From: JAYSYM01 sp964543475
Lineage (GTDB): Bacteria > Bdellovibrionota > Bdellovibrionia > Bdellovibrionales > JAMPXM01
Assembly (NCBI GenBank): GCA_964543475.1
Contig: CAZIYJ010000012.1
Location: 1 to 64,000 of the forward strand
Length of the DNA: 64,000 nt
Direction: 5' to 3'
Under the pieces are notes generated by a model, which saw only the letters and a program-made list of their open reading frames with translations, had not been told where the DNA came from and did no database searches. Numbering within the stretch: the first letter of the stretch is position 1; each line of letters begins with the position of its first letter. The position numbers and the translations under genes were made by a program. Below, in pieces: positions 35,216 to 43,332 of this stretch.

Positions 35216-36505
35216 ATGTCGAAAACTCAATTAAATTCAAAGTCGGTTGTATTTGCTATCGATTTTGGAACAAGCAACTCTCTCTTAGGCGCAACCGATG
35301 GTCGAATCGACATTCCGGCTGTTGCGCTCGATAGGACAGCACCAGATCCGAGTGTCCTTCGAAGTCTTTTATACTTTCCAAATCAGAGTCAGTGCTACTA
35401 CGGGCAAGAAGCTGTTCAAATGTACAGCGAGAATCAAGCAGAAGGCCGACTCATCCGATCGATAAAAAAGTTTCTTCCATCAGAGAACTTTCTTGGTTCA
35501 TGGATCGACAATCGACTCGTCAGGCTAGAAGATCTCATCAGCTTCTTTTTGCTAGAGATGAAAAAGCGGGCTTCCGCTGAACTTGGAGTCGATTCAGATA
35601 CAGTGCTTTTAGGCCGACCTGCAAAATTCTCAGATGACCCTGTCAAAGACGGAATTGCCGAACATCGACTTAGAAAAGCGGCCACACTTGCAGGCTTTAA
35701 GAACATCGAGTTTTTGGCCGAGCCACTTGCCGCTGCATTTGAGCTTCGAAAGAAGCTTACTGAACCAAAAACTGTTTTGGTTGTCGACTTAGGTGGTGGC
35801 ACTAGTGATTTCACAATTATCAAAATCGGCCCTCAGACTTTTAAGAACGAAGATTTGCTTGCGATGGGCGGAATCAGTATTGCGGGTGACGTCATTGATG
35901 GCTCATTTATGCAGGAAGAAATCGCACCCTGGTTTGGTTCAAAGGTGTCTTACAGACTTCCTCTGAGTTCGAACATCTTACAAATGCCCAAAAGTCTTCT
36001 CGATCACATTTGCTCGCCGGCCGACATCGCTCAACTTCGAAAAAGCGAATACTTTAATTTCTTTCAAGACGTTCAACGATGGGCTATCACGGCTGACGAC
36101 AAAGCTCGTCTCGCAAGACTTTTTGTTTTGGTTGATGACCAACTTGGTTTTGATTTGTTTGAAAATATTGATAGCTGCAAGAGGCGCTTTACAACTGAGA
36201 TGATTTCTCGATTTTCGTTTGACTACCCTGACATTGAAATCTCTATGGACGTCGCGCGCGAAGATTTCGACCGGTTCGTTCATGGACCTTCCGAGAAGAT
36301 TTTAAGAACAATGGACGACACAATTAAGGCCGCACAGATTTCTCCGGCGCAAATCGATCTGGTCTACTGCACGGGCGGAACATCGAAGTTAGCCTTGATT
36401 CAAAAAGGGCTTAGAGACCGATTTTCTGAAGAAAAAATTGTCAAAACTAACTTCTTCCATTCCGTGACCGAGGGCCTCGTCGCTCGCGCTCGCGAATTGA
36501 TGTAG
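35216..36505 (+). CDS. Short Hsp70-family (YegD-like) ATPase
   Basis: The 429-residue protein has the Hsp70/actin ATPase signatures. Phosphate-1 is FAIDFGTSNSLLG (about 12-24). Phosphate-2 is VVDLGGGTSDFT (about 190). The adenosine motif is VYCTGGTSKLALI (about 385). The C-terminal substrate-binding domain of DnaK is absent, so it resembles E. coli YegD, a nucleotide-binding domain alone. A J-domain gene follows after 9 nt, so a J-partner that stimulates ATP turnover is likely. Its client is unknown. The membrane protein upstream is the obvious candidate partner, by inference. Confidence 0.88.
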   Translation: MSKTQLNSKSVVFAIDFGTSNSLLGATDGRIDIPAVALDRTAPDPSVLRSLLYFPNQSQCYYGQEAVQMYSENQAEGRLIRSIKKFLPSENFLGSWIDNRLVRLEDLISFFLLEMKKRASAELGVDSDTVLLGRPAKFSDDPVKDGIAEHRLRKAATLAGFKNIEFLAEPLAAAFELRKKLTEPKTVLVVDLGGGTSDFTIIKIGPQTFKNEDLLAMGGISIAGDVIDGSFMQEEIAPWFGSKVSYRLPLSSNILQMPKSLLDHICSPADIAQLRKSEYFNFFQDVQRWAITADDKARLARLFVLVDDQLGFDLFENIDSCKRRFTTEMISRFSFDYPDIEISMDVAREDFDRFVHGPSEKILRTMDDTIKAAQISPAQIDLVYCTGGTSKLALIQKGLRDRFSEEKIVKTNFFHSVTEGLVARARELM

Positions 36506-36514
36506 ACTGCCAAC

Positions 36515-37552
36515 ATGTCTGGTCAATGGAGCTCAAGTCCCACAATCAAACAATACCTCGAACTTCTTGGTGTGACTGAGACAGCATCAAAAGAGGATCT
36601 AAAAAAAGCTTATCATCAACGTGCTTTTCTTTACCACCCTGACCGCAACGATGACCCAACTGCGGTTGAACATTTTCAGAAAATCAAAAAGGCATACGAG
36701 TTTTTGATTGATCCAGTGCAAGTGGCACTGATTAAACAAAATCATTTAAAGGAACGTCTCTTTGATAATTGTATCGAAGGAATTCAAATTAGTTTTGGGG
36801 CATTTTTTGGTCATCGCGTCTTCGTATCGGGACCAGCTGCCGTGCCAAAGGAACGGCGACTTGGGAATGACCCCGGTGCCGACTCTCCCACAAGTAGCGA
36901 AAGCACGACTGTCTATATTGAAGAAGATAAATCAATCTTGGATAACGCCGGTTATGACTCAATTGAAGTGGTCTACGCGGGGAAATTCAATTCTGAAGAC
37001 GAAGAACGCTTGGTTGCCGATGGCAAGGTTACTCGGCATGGGCAACTTCCTTGGGTAATTTTGAACAATAAAGGAATACTCGACTTTCTTGACGAAAAGT
37101 ATGAACGATCACTTAGCTGCTACGAAGAGCTGAACGAGCGAATTCCAAACAATATTATTTTTCTTTACCGTGAAGCAATTTGCTTAATCATTCTTGCCTT
37201 TAAAAACCCAGAGCGAAGCCTCTTCGGACATCGCCCAGCGAAGCGCAATATTCAAAAAGCCGTTCAACTGCTAAGGCACTGTATTAAAATTGGCGAGAGC
37301 CGTTCTGTGGGAAAGCAGAAATGTTTGGTGATTCGAAAGACTTTAGCCGACGTTCTAGAGAAGGTTGGACAAAAGCGAAATTCAAAAAAAATCTGGAAGG
37401 AAATTTCAGCGCTTCAGCCAAACTCCGCCGAAGCCCAATTTAAATCTGGCAACAGTAAGCAGGCACGAGAATTAATTCGCTCAAATAAAAATGCGGAAAC
37501 CGCGAAAAAGAATTTGAGTCGGTCCCTGCTTTTAAGTCGGGGAAAGTTCTAG
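36515..37552 (+). CDS. J-domain protein with TPR-like C-terminus
   Basis: Residues 10-65 are a J-domain (YLELLGVTETASKEDLKKAY) with HPD at 41-43, the motif needed to activate Hsp70. There is no Gly/Phe region or zinc finger, so it is a class C-like J protein. Residues about 180-320 contain TPR-like helical repeats (YERSLSCYEELNERIPNN, then LADVLEKVGQKRNSKKIWKE). Such a protein could bring a client or the membrane partner to the upstream Hsp70-like ATPase. It ends in a basic tail. It is the last gene of the trio. Confidence 0.85.
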   Translation: MSGQWSSSPTIKQYLELLGVTETASKEDLKKAYHQRAFLYHPDRNDDPTAVEHFQKIKKAYEFLIDPVQVALIKQNHLKERLFDNCIEGIQISFGAFFGHRVFVSGPAAVPKERRLGNDPGADSPTSSESTTVYIEEDKSILDNAGYDSIEVVYAGKFNSEDEERLVADGKVTRHGQLPWVILNNKGILDFLDEKYERSLSCYEELNERIPNNIIFLYREAICLIILAFKNPERSLFGHRPAKRNIQKAVQLLRHCIKIGESRSVGKQKCLVIRKTLADVLEKVGQKRNSKKIWKEISALQPNSAEAQFKSGNSKQARELIRSNKNAETAKKNLSRSLLLSRGKF

Positions 37553-37577
37553 TTAACTTGCCAGCAGACCAACGTAA

Positions 37578-37618
37578 GTCCCGCTTCAGGGGCTAATTCC
37601 TTAGAAACTAGTCGGGAC
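37578..37618 (+). other. Possible stem-loop after the J-domain gene
   Basis: GTCCCG (37578-37583) pairs with CGGGAC (37613-37618). The enclosed loop carries the smaller hairpin CTAA-TTCC-TTAG. No clear U-tract follows. It may mark the end of the trio transcript, or a leader of the next gene. Evidence is weak. Confidence 0.25.
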
Positions 37619-37716
37619 AATTGTCGATATTGAAGGCCTCGACTCTGTTAATGCCTCTTCACAAAAGAGAAAATTTAGTTTCGCACAAAAGCATAGTGAT
37701 ACAGGAGGTAGTGCTT

Positions 37717-38430
37717 ATGCTTCATACGCTTACGAATGGATTCGTTGCGCTTGGACTAATGGCTGGGCTCTTGACTGGCTGCGGATCACAAGAAGCATTC
37801 AGCTCCGTAAAACCACCCGCTCCTCCTGCTTCTCCAGGCAAATCCGATTTGCTTTCGCCATCTTTAGATGAGCAGATCCTTTCAAAATATAGCCACTTCG
37901 ATCCAAAGCGATTGATTAATACTAAATTGCTCAAAGCAGCTACTTTGTATTTCCATAAAAACAAGAGTCAGTTTGCAAATCAAAAGGCACTTACGATTAT
38001 CGATTTCTCGATTCACAGCTCAAAAAAGCGTTTTTATTTGATGAACGTCGCCACTGGTGAGGTCTGGAACACCTACACTGCCCACGGCGCCGGTTCAGAT
38101 CCGGGCTCGTTCGATGATAGCTCGGGGTTTGCAGAAGTCTTCAGTAACACTCCACAGTCGAATGCGACTTCAATTGGGCCCTACATGACCGACGTCACCT
38201 ATCAGGGCAAGCACGGCTACTCACTGCGCTTAAAGGGCCTAGCTAGCACGAACTCTAATGCCTATTCACGAGCGATCGTCATTCATGGTGCAAGTTATGT
38301 TTTGGATGAGGCTCGCAAACAAGGCCGCAGCCAAGGCTGCCCAGCGCTTCCGATGGAGTATCACGAAAAAGTAATTGATCTCATTAAAGGCGGAAGCCTT
38401 ATCTATGCTGGTGCAAGCGCAAAGCTTTAG
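37717..38430 (+). CDS. Murein L,D-transpeptidase-like lipoprotein (YkuD_2)
   Basis: I start at the ATG at 37717 because a perfect AGGAGG sits eight bases upstream, giving 237 residues. The lipobox is LLTGCG. After a Pro/Ser linker the catalytic domain has IIDFSIHSSKKRFYLMNV, AHGAGSDPG, VIHGASYV with the conserved His, and QGRSQGCPAL with the nucleophile Cys. It is clearly homologous to the genes at 28828 and 40234, with the same domain ends (IKGGSLIYAGAS). It should act in the periplasm on the wall. A separate role from its paralogues cannot be seen. Confidence 0.92.
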   Translation: MLHTLTNGFVALGLMAGLLTGCGSQEAFSSVKPPAPPASPGKSDLLSPSLDEQILSKYSHFDPKRLINTKLLKAATLYFHKNKSQFANQKALTIIDFSIHSSKKRFYLMNVATGEVWNTYTAHGAGSDPGSFDDSSGFAEVFSNTPQSNATSIGPYMTDVTYQGKHGYSLRLKGLASTNSNAYSRAIVIHGASYVLDEARKQGRSQGCPALPMEYHEKVIDLIKGGSLIYAGASAKL

Positions 38431-38454
38431 GATTCGTTAGTCGTCCCCAGATAT

Positions 38455-39099
38455 TTACGTACCTTTTGATACAATCTGAAAATCCGCGCTCTCAACTCCT
38501 GAGTGATTACGGATCGCATGAATCAGTTCAGTCAGATCCTGGTCTAATGGCAACTTGAGAGTTGCCGTCTTTTTTAGATCGTTGACACTGATGATTTCTG
38601 ATTTCGACCCTGAAGCAACAAGCCCGGCCACCTCTGGGGATTTCACTTTCACAATCACATTGCCAGTCACGACTCCCAACTCTCCATCTGTTTCGTTGAT
38701 CACGACAGGAAGTTTATTTAAAGTTACAAAAAATCCGTCAAATCGAGATTCGTCCTCAGCTGCGAAGACGATGAAATCATCTTTCTTGGCCAGATATTTT
38801 CCCATCTCTTTTTTGTAATCATCAGCTTTAATTGCAAACGCCTGAGCCAAAAGATAATTGCGATGCTTGACCTTCAGAATGCGCTCTGGCCAGACAGCTA
38901 ACTTGTTATTGTTCGCCACCAAGCGCTTCTGAGACTTACTCTTTAAATTTAATGCATTAGAACTAAATGATGCACCTGTTACCGCACTCGAATAGTAGGC
39001 GCTGCCTGTGCCATCGCTTGCCTCAGAGGTTTGACGATCGACCAGCATCAGCAGAACTAATGCCGTGATCACCACTATGTAACCGATGATTGATTTCAT
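38455..39099 (-). CDS. Membrane-anchored protein with a subtilase-prodomain-like C-terminus
   Basis: The ATG at 39099 follows a perfect AGGAGG. The 214-residue protein has an N-terminal membrane anchor (IIGYIVVITALVLLMLV). The middle is Ser/Lys-rich and of unknown fold. The last 60 residues (KKTATLKLPLDQDLTELIHAI, then NHSGVESADFQIV) look like the C-terminal strand-helix-strand part of subtilisin prodomains, the I9-like inhibitor fold, which often ends with a 'V-x-x-A-E/D' segment. It could be a stand-alone protease inhibitor or chaperone, but this is only a pattern similarity. It is transcribed convergently with the YkuD_2 gene at 37717. Confidence 0.6.
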   Translation of the reverse strand: MKSIIGYIVVITALVLLMLVDRQTSEASDGTGSAYYSSAVTGASFSSNALNLKSKSQKRLVANNNKLAVWPERILKVKHRNYLLAQAFAIKADDYKKEMGKYLAKKDDFIVFAAEDESRFDGFFVTLNKLPVVINETDGELGVVTGNVIVKVKSPEVAGLVASGSKSEIISVNDLKKTATLKLPLDQDLTELIHAIRNHSGVESADFQIVSKGT

Positions 39100-39286
39100 G
39101 ATTCACCTCCTATTTACCTAGTGTACTTCAGGAAAATGGAGGTTTTTGGCTGGAAGGAAACTATCTCGATCTTCTAAACTTCGTTTGCCGATTATAAGGC
39201 GTAAGAGCGGATATCGACGGCCACGAATTCTAATCAAAGAAGAGTGGCCATCTTTTAGACGAAACTGATTTTATGCCCAGGAGAGC

Positions 39287-39898
39287 TTATAGGCCGTTAT
39301 CGTAAACAGTGATGCGAGTTCGCTCAACGCCAACTTCTTCAACCAAATTCCAGATCATTTCAGCGTGTTCGTAAGTAACGCGAACACAGCCACCTGATGC
39401 ACGTGTTCCAAGCTCTGCATAATGATCTTTGCTTGTTGCGTGAATTGCGATTCCGCCTGTAAAAAACTGCGCAAATGGCATTGGTGCTTTCCAAGTATAA
39501 GAGAAGTGGTCTTTTGAACGGCGATAGATTTTGAAAGTTCCAGTTGGAGTGCTAGAGAAGTAAGTTCGTCCTGACTTTGCTAATTCTGTCTTTTGACGAC
39601 CAGTTGAAACCAAAATGTTGCTGATGAGCACGCCGTCTAAGTAAATTTCCATCGTTTGTGCAGTCGCAGATGTACCTTGAAGCGACTTATCAACTTTAAT
39701 GTGCAAACGAGGCTCAAGGTCGTTGAAAAGCATGTTCGAAAGGATTGAAGATGCGTCTTCCTCAAGCCCCATCTCTTGAACGAGTTCGTCGGGACTTAAG
39801 ATGTCTGCCAACACTTGCTGAGTGTCGTTCGCAAGCGCGAGTGTTGAAGTAAACGTGAACGCTAAAAGAACTAAGAACAAACGAATGTTTGAACGCAT
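39287..39898 (-). CDS. L,D-transpeptidase (YkuD family)
   Basis: The ATG at 39898 follows GGAGG. The 203-residue protein has a signal peptide (MRSNIRLFLVLLAFTFTSTLALA). The YkuD domain contains TPTGTFKIYRRSKDH, IAIHATSKDH with the conserved His, and GTRASGGCVRV with the nucleophile Cys. All core residues are present. The enzyme makes or edits L,D bonds in peptidoglycan in the periplasm, or attaches proteins to it. It is of a different subfamily from the three YkuD_2 lipoproteins nearby. In Bdellovibrio-like predators such enzymes are numerous. Confidence 0.93.
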   Translation of the reverse strand: MRSNIRLFLVLLAFTFTSTLALANDTQQVLADILSPDELVQEMGLEEDASSILSNMLFNDLEPRLHIKVDKSLQGTSATAQTMEIYLDGVLISNILVSTGRQKTELAKSGRTYFSSTPTGTFKIYRRSKDHFSYTWKAPMPFAQFFTGGIAIHATSKDHYAELGTRASGGCVRVTYEHAEMIWNLVEEVGVERTRITVYDNGL

Positions 39899-40233
39899 TA
39901 AGGGATCCTCCGTTGGATGGCGGATTTATAAGTCCGATTGAGCTAAAGCCGTTAGGAAATTTTGGAAAGTAACTTCTATTTTATTCGAACGTGCAGATGC
40001 TACCCGCTCGCCTTTGCCCGCCGCTGGCAAAAAGTTCAGACTTAGAGCCTAAGACCTCCACCCTAAAAACCATAATTCAATAAGGCACAAGCTTAGTTGG
40101 CCAGTGAATCCCAAGACATACGTCCTCGGTTAAAGGGTTCTGGCCTTTGTTGCAACGTCGACATTTAGCAAACTGAAAGAGCACCCACGCTAAAAACTAT
40201 TTTTGTCGGCTATAGAACCCTGGAAGGATTCTC
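39899..40233. promoter_or_regulatory. Divergent intergenic region between the YkuD and YkuD_2 genes
   Basis: About 335 nt with no open frame that I would support. It must hold divergent promoters for the genes at 39898 and 40234. Near the right end, TATAGA (about 40211) could be a -10 box. A TGGCC-TTTG-TTGCA stretch near 40145 resembles a sigma-54 site but has the wrong GG-GC spacing, so I do not call it. No terminator or repeat stands out. Confidence 0.3.
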
Positions 40234-40995
40234 ATGAATATTCGCTCTTTTTTGGTGCTCGCTTTTGCCCTTTCAGCAATCGCGTGCGCCCCGGCCTCTG
40301 ACACTCAGTTCCCGCCCGCAGGCTACGATACGAATGCTCCCGCTCTTCCAGATGATCCAAGTAAAGAGGGAACAGACCCGTCGGTTGCTCCAGATGAATC
40401 TGCTTCACGAATTTCTGATGCGCGATTTGAAACTCCAAACCTTACCAGCAACCAAAAATCGCAAGTGCTTTCAAAATACAACTTCATCGATAAAGACAAA
40501 ACGATTCGCACGTCATTATTAGAGAAAGCAGTTATTTATTACAACGCAAACAAATCGCGCCTTAAACGAACTTCAATTCTTACTGTTCTCGATTTCTCAC
40601 TTCCATCAAATAAAAAGCGACTGCACGTGATTAACATGTCAACCGGGACCGTTTGGTCGCTACACGTCGCTCACGGTAAGGGTTCAGACTCAAATCACGA
40701 TGCCTATGCTGAGCGGTTTAGTAATACCTCTGGTTCGAACGCAAGTTCACTTGGAGCGTACTTAACGGCTGAAACCTATAGTGGGAGTAATGGATATTCG
40801 CTTCGACTTGATGGACTATCATCAACCAACTCAAACGCTCGCCGCCGCGCAGTCGTCATTCATGGAGCGTCTTACGTCAAAGACTCAAACGTGAAGCAAG
40901 GTCGTAGCTGGGGGTGTCCTGCGATTTCGATGACGAACCGAACTAAATTAATTGATACAATCAAAGGCGGAAGTTTAATTTTCGCCGGCAACTAA
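40234..40995 (+). CDS. Murein L,D-transpeptidase-like lipoprotein (YkuD_2)
   Basis: The ATG at 40234 follows GGAAGGA. The 253-residue protein has a lipobox AIACA. An acidic, Pro-rich linker of about 50 residues precedes the catalytic domain: VLDFSLPSNKKRLHVINM, the AHGKGSD block, VIHGASYV and QGRSWGCPAI. It is the third YkuD_2 copy of the window, again ending IKGGSLIFAG. The three differ most in the linker, so they may be placed at different distances from the membrane. A canonical terminator follows. Confidence 0.92.
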   Translation: MNIRSFLVLAFALSAIACAPASDTQFPPAGYDTNAPALPDDPSKEGTDPSVAPDESASRISDARFETPNLTSNQKSQVLSKYNFIDKDKTIRTSLLEKAVIYYNANKSRLKRTSILTVLDFSLPSNKKRLHVINMSTGTVWSLHVAHGKGSDSNHDAYAERFSNTSGSNASSLGAYLTAETYSGSNGYSLRLDGLSSTNSNARRRAVVIHGASYVKDSNVKQGRSWGCPAISMTNRTKLIDTIKGGSLIFAGN

Positions 40996-41024
40996 CTTAT
41001 TACATCTATTGCCTTAAACTTGAT

Positions 41025-41054
41025 GCCCGGTGCCTATGCAACCGGGCTTTTTTT
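41025..41054 (+). terminator. Rho-independent terminator after the YkuD_2 gene
   Basis: GCCCGGT (41025-41031) pairs with ACCGGGC (41041-41047) around a nine-base loop and is followed by seven T residues (41048-41054). It lies 30 nt after the stop at 40995. Confidence 0.88.
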
Positions 41055-41243
41055 GCTCCGATTACGCGCACCAATTGTCCACTGACGCAAACCTGACAGC
41101 AATTTTTAAAACTTTTCGATTCGTCGTTTGACTCACTCAACTTTGGCCACCTAAAGTTTTAGTCAGAGACCGAAGTATAAGCCGAAAATTGGTTCGGCGT
41201 TTCTACGGGCCGCCGTAAATGGCCCACTACCGAGGGGAAGAAA

Positions 41244-42149
41244 TTGAGAGACGTAGCAAAAAGAGGGGCTTTGCTGCTCGCTTTGTGCGCGCTGTTTACG
41301 ACAGAAAGCGCACATGCAGGCAAAAACACCTTACAACTTGGAACATTCAACATTCGATGGTTCGGCTCTGAAGAGCACGACAAGACCTATCAATTACCGA
41401 CAACAAAGCTTGAGCGCATTAGCGCAGTAAAAGATTTTCTCGCAAAAGAAATGCTTCCTCTTGATGTGGCTGCTTTTCAGGAAATCGTAGATCTTGCAGC
41501 CCTAAAAAGTGTTCTTCCTAAAGGCTGGAAGTGTGCAAGCTACAAACATCCGTTTGCTCTCCACCAGCACGTGGCCGTTTGCGCTTCAGCTACCTACAAA
41601 CTTGCGAAAGTTCCTTACGATAATGACGGGCTCATTAATGAGCTCGCATACTACAATGCTGATCGCGCAAGACCTGCCATCAGAGTCGATGTTGTTAACA
41701 AATATAATCAGCGACTTCTTCGAGTTGTTGGAGTGCATTTAAAGTCTGCTCCGCACTTTGCACTACTGCGGCTAAAGCAGGTTGGTATGATCGGTCGAGA
41801 TTTAAAAAATGATCCTAATATTCCTATGGTAGTCATGGGCGACTTCAACACTTTCTCTGCTAAACAGACCGGCTTAAAGCAAGACGATGTGGACCTCATC
41901 AACAATCAGCTAAATCAGTCAGGCGCAGGCTTTAGAAGAATAGGTCACTTAAACTACACATTTCGAAGCGGTAACGTCCGAGGTCAGTTCGATCACTTCT
42001 ATGTAAATCGTTTGGTAACAGCAACTTCCGTTCCTCAAGCGTTTTCTGTTTGCACGAACATTAGAGACGGCGCCGGATACAAGAACGCCAAGCATTACCT
42101 TCGATATGTATCAGATCATTGCCCCGTGAGAATGAAAGTCCGCTTCTAA
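41244..42149 (+). CDS. Secreted endonuclease/exonuclease/phosphatase-family protein
   Basis: The 301-residue protein starts at a TTG at 41244 behind GAGGGGAAG and has a signal peptide (LLLALCALFTTESAHA). The EEP fold shows LGTFNIRWFG, AFQEIVD with the catalytic Glu, VGVHLKS, VVMGDFNTF with Asp and Asn, and the C-terminal YVSDHCPV with the Asp-His pair. All metal and catalytic positions are intact. It is likely an extracellular nuclease or phosphodiesterase, though lipid or other phosphates are possible. It forms its own transcription unit between the terminator at 41025 and dps. Confidence 0.88.
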   Translation: MRDVAKRGALLLALCALFTTESAHAGKNTLQLGTFNIRWFGSEEHDKTYQLPTTKLERISAVKDFLAKEMLPLDVAAFQEIVDLAALKSVLPKGWKCASYKHPFALHQHVAVCASATYKLAKVPYDNDGLINELAYYNADRARPAIRVDVVNKYNQRLLRVVGVHLKSAPHFALLRLKQVGMIGRDLKNDPNIPMVVMGDFNTFSAKQTGLKQDDVDLINNQLNQSGAGFRRIGHLNYTFRSGNVRGQFDHFYVNRLVTATSVPQAFSVCTNIRDGAGYKNAKHYLRYVSDHCPVRMKVRF

Positions 42150-42241
42150 TTGCTGAAACAATTCGAGTCTATGGGCGTTAGCTCTGCCAGAACGCAAATC
42201 TTAGTTGTAGATTCGTCCTTTGTAACCGGAGGAGAACGTCA

Positions 42242-42715
42242 ATGATCGCAGTAAACACAGGAATCCCAGAGAATAATCGAATTGAAATTGCCAAGGGGCT
42301 GTCTAAGTTTCTCGCTGATAGCTACACCCTCTATCTCAAGACTCACAACTATCACTGGAATGTAACTGGACCAATGTTCACAACCCTTCACGTGATGTTC
42401 GAACAACATTACACTGAACTTGCTTTGGCAGTTGATGTGATCGCTGAACGGATCCGCGCTCTCGGCGAATATGCACCAGGAAGCTATAAAGCATACGCAA
42501 AACTCTCTCAAATTGAAGAATCAGAAGTAGTTCCAAACGCCACCGACATGATTAACGACCTTCTTAAAGGTCATGAGGCAGTCTGCCGCACGGCTCGCGA
42601 AATTTTTCCGGCTGCAGAGAGCGGCGGAGATGAAGCGACGGCCGACTTACTTACTCAGCGAATTCAATTGCACGAGAAAACAGCTTGGATGCTACGCAGC
42701 CTTCTCGCTAAGTAG
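42242..42715 (+). CDS. dps: Dps-type DNA-binding ferritin-like protein
   Basis: Dps forms a dodecamer that stores iron, consumes hydrogen peroxide and protects DNA. The 157-residue protein has the family signature LKTHNYHWNVTGPMFTTLH, followed by an acidic ferroxidase half-site (VDVIAERIRALG). The second helix pair ends EKTAWMLRSLL. The ATG follows GGAGGAG. It probably stands alone. Confidence 0.95.
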   Translation: MIAVNTGIPENNRIEIAKGLSKFLADSYTLYLKTHNYHWNVTGPMFTTLHVMFEQHYTELALAVDVIAERIRALGEYAPGSYKAYAKLSQIEESEVVPNATDMINDLLKGHEAVCRTAREIFPAAESGGDEATADLLTQRIQLHEKTAWMLRSLLAK

Positions 42716-42768
42716 TCTTGAGTAGTAAAAATCAGCATGCTCTAATCTTCTAGTCTTCAAATTGAAGC

Positions 42769-42788
42769 GGCCAGCAATGACGCTGGCC
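42769..42788 (+). other. Stem-loop between dps and the DUF3015 gene
   Basis: GGCCAGC (42769-42775) pairs with GCTGGCC (42782-42788) around AATGAC. No U-tract follows. It may be a U-less terminator for dps, or a 5' UTR hairpin of the DUF3015 gene, which starts 26 nt later. Confidence 0.4.
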
Positions 42789-42813
42789 CAATGATCTACA
42801 AGGGGTTTTTCAG

Positions 42814-43272
42814 ATGAAACGCATTCTATTAGCAGCAGCAGCAGTTGTACTCGGCGCTAACTTCGCACAAGCACAAGACGCAGGTTGCGGTCTTGGCTCA
42901 ATGATCATTCAAGAAAATACAAAACTTATGCAAGTCCTTGCAGCAACTACAAACGGTACTGGCGGTCAAATCTTTGCAATCTCTACTGGCACTTCAAATT
43001 GCAAATCACAGCAGATCGTTCGCAATGACAAAGCAATTCAGTATTTCACAGAAGCTAACCAAGCTGACTTAAGCCGTGAGATCGCTCAAGGCCAAGGCGA
43101 AAAGCTTCAAACACTTGCTTCTCTTTACGGTTGCCAAGGCGATGCTCAGCGCGCTTTTGCCGCTAAAGCACAAGCTTCTTACTCTTCAATCGTTTCTTCT
43201 TCAGACGTATCTGCTGAAGCGATGGTTCAGAACATGAACAACACTGTTGCGAGCACCTGCGCATCAATCTAA
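42814..43272 (+). CDS. DUF3015-family secreted protein
   Basis: This 152-residue protein has a signal peptide (MKRILLAAAAVVLGANFAQA). The mature domain matches DUF3015: QDAGCGLGSMII at the start, a Cys in TSNCKSQQIV, and LASLYGCQGDAQRAF. The family is common in Bdellovibrionota and other Gram-negatives, but its function is not known. Four cysteines could give two disulfides. AAGGGG lies upstream. A strong terminator follows. Confidence 0.88.
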   Translation: MKRILLAAAAVVLGANFAQAQDAGCGLGSMIIQENTKLMQVLAATTNGTGGQIFAISTGTSNCKSQQIVRNDKAIQYFTEANQADLSREIAQGQGEKLQTLASLYGCQGDAQRAFAAKAQASYSSIVSSSDVSAEAMVQNMNNTVASTCASI

Positions 43273-43299
43273 ATCGGCCGAACGCCTTTTTTTCGCTTG

Positions 43300-43325
43300 A
43301 AAGCCCACGCAAAGTGGGCTTTTTT
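43300..43325 (+). terminator. Rho-independent terminator after the DUF3015 gene
   Basis: AAAGCCCAC (43300-43308) pairs with GTGGGCTTT (43314-43322) around GCAAA and ends in six T residues. It lies at the very beginning of the open frame from 43297 and is the reason to start the DUF4105 gene at the later ATG (43333). Confidence 0.9.
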
Positions 43326-43332
43326 GCGTCAT

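Noticed and set aside
39219..39255. GGCCAC...GTGGCC inverted repeat after the YkuD gene at 39287
   Set aside because: The arms are six bases with a long loop and no T-run, so I do not call it a terminator.
40140..40162. TGGCC-TTTG-TTGCA, a possible sigma-54 promoter before the YkuD_2 gene at 40234
   Set aside because: The GG and GC are 10 bases apart rather than 12, so it does not fit -24/-12 spacing.
41152..41177. TAAAGTTT followed after 10 bases by CCGAAGTA, like a sigma-28 (flagellar) promoter
   Set aside because: The spacer is one base short of consensus and the second box is imperfect. The gene behind it gives no flagellar link.
43297..43332. Earlier ATG of the DUF4105 gene
   Set aside because: It lies in a strong terminator, and the 43333 start gives a clean signal peptide.
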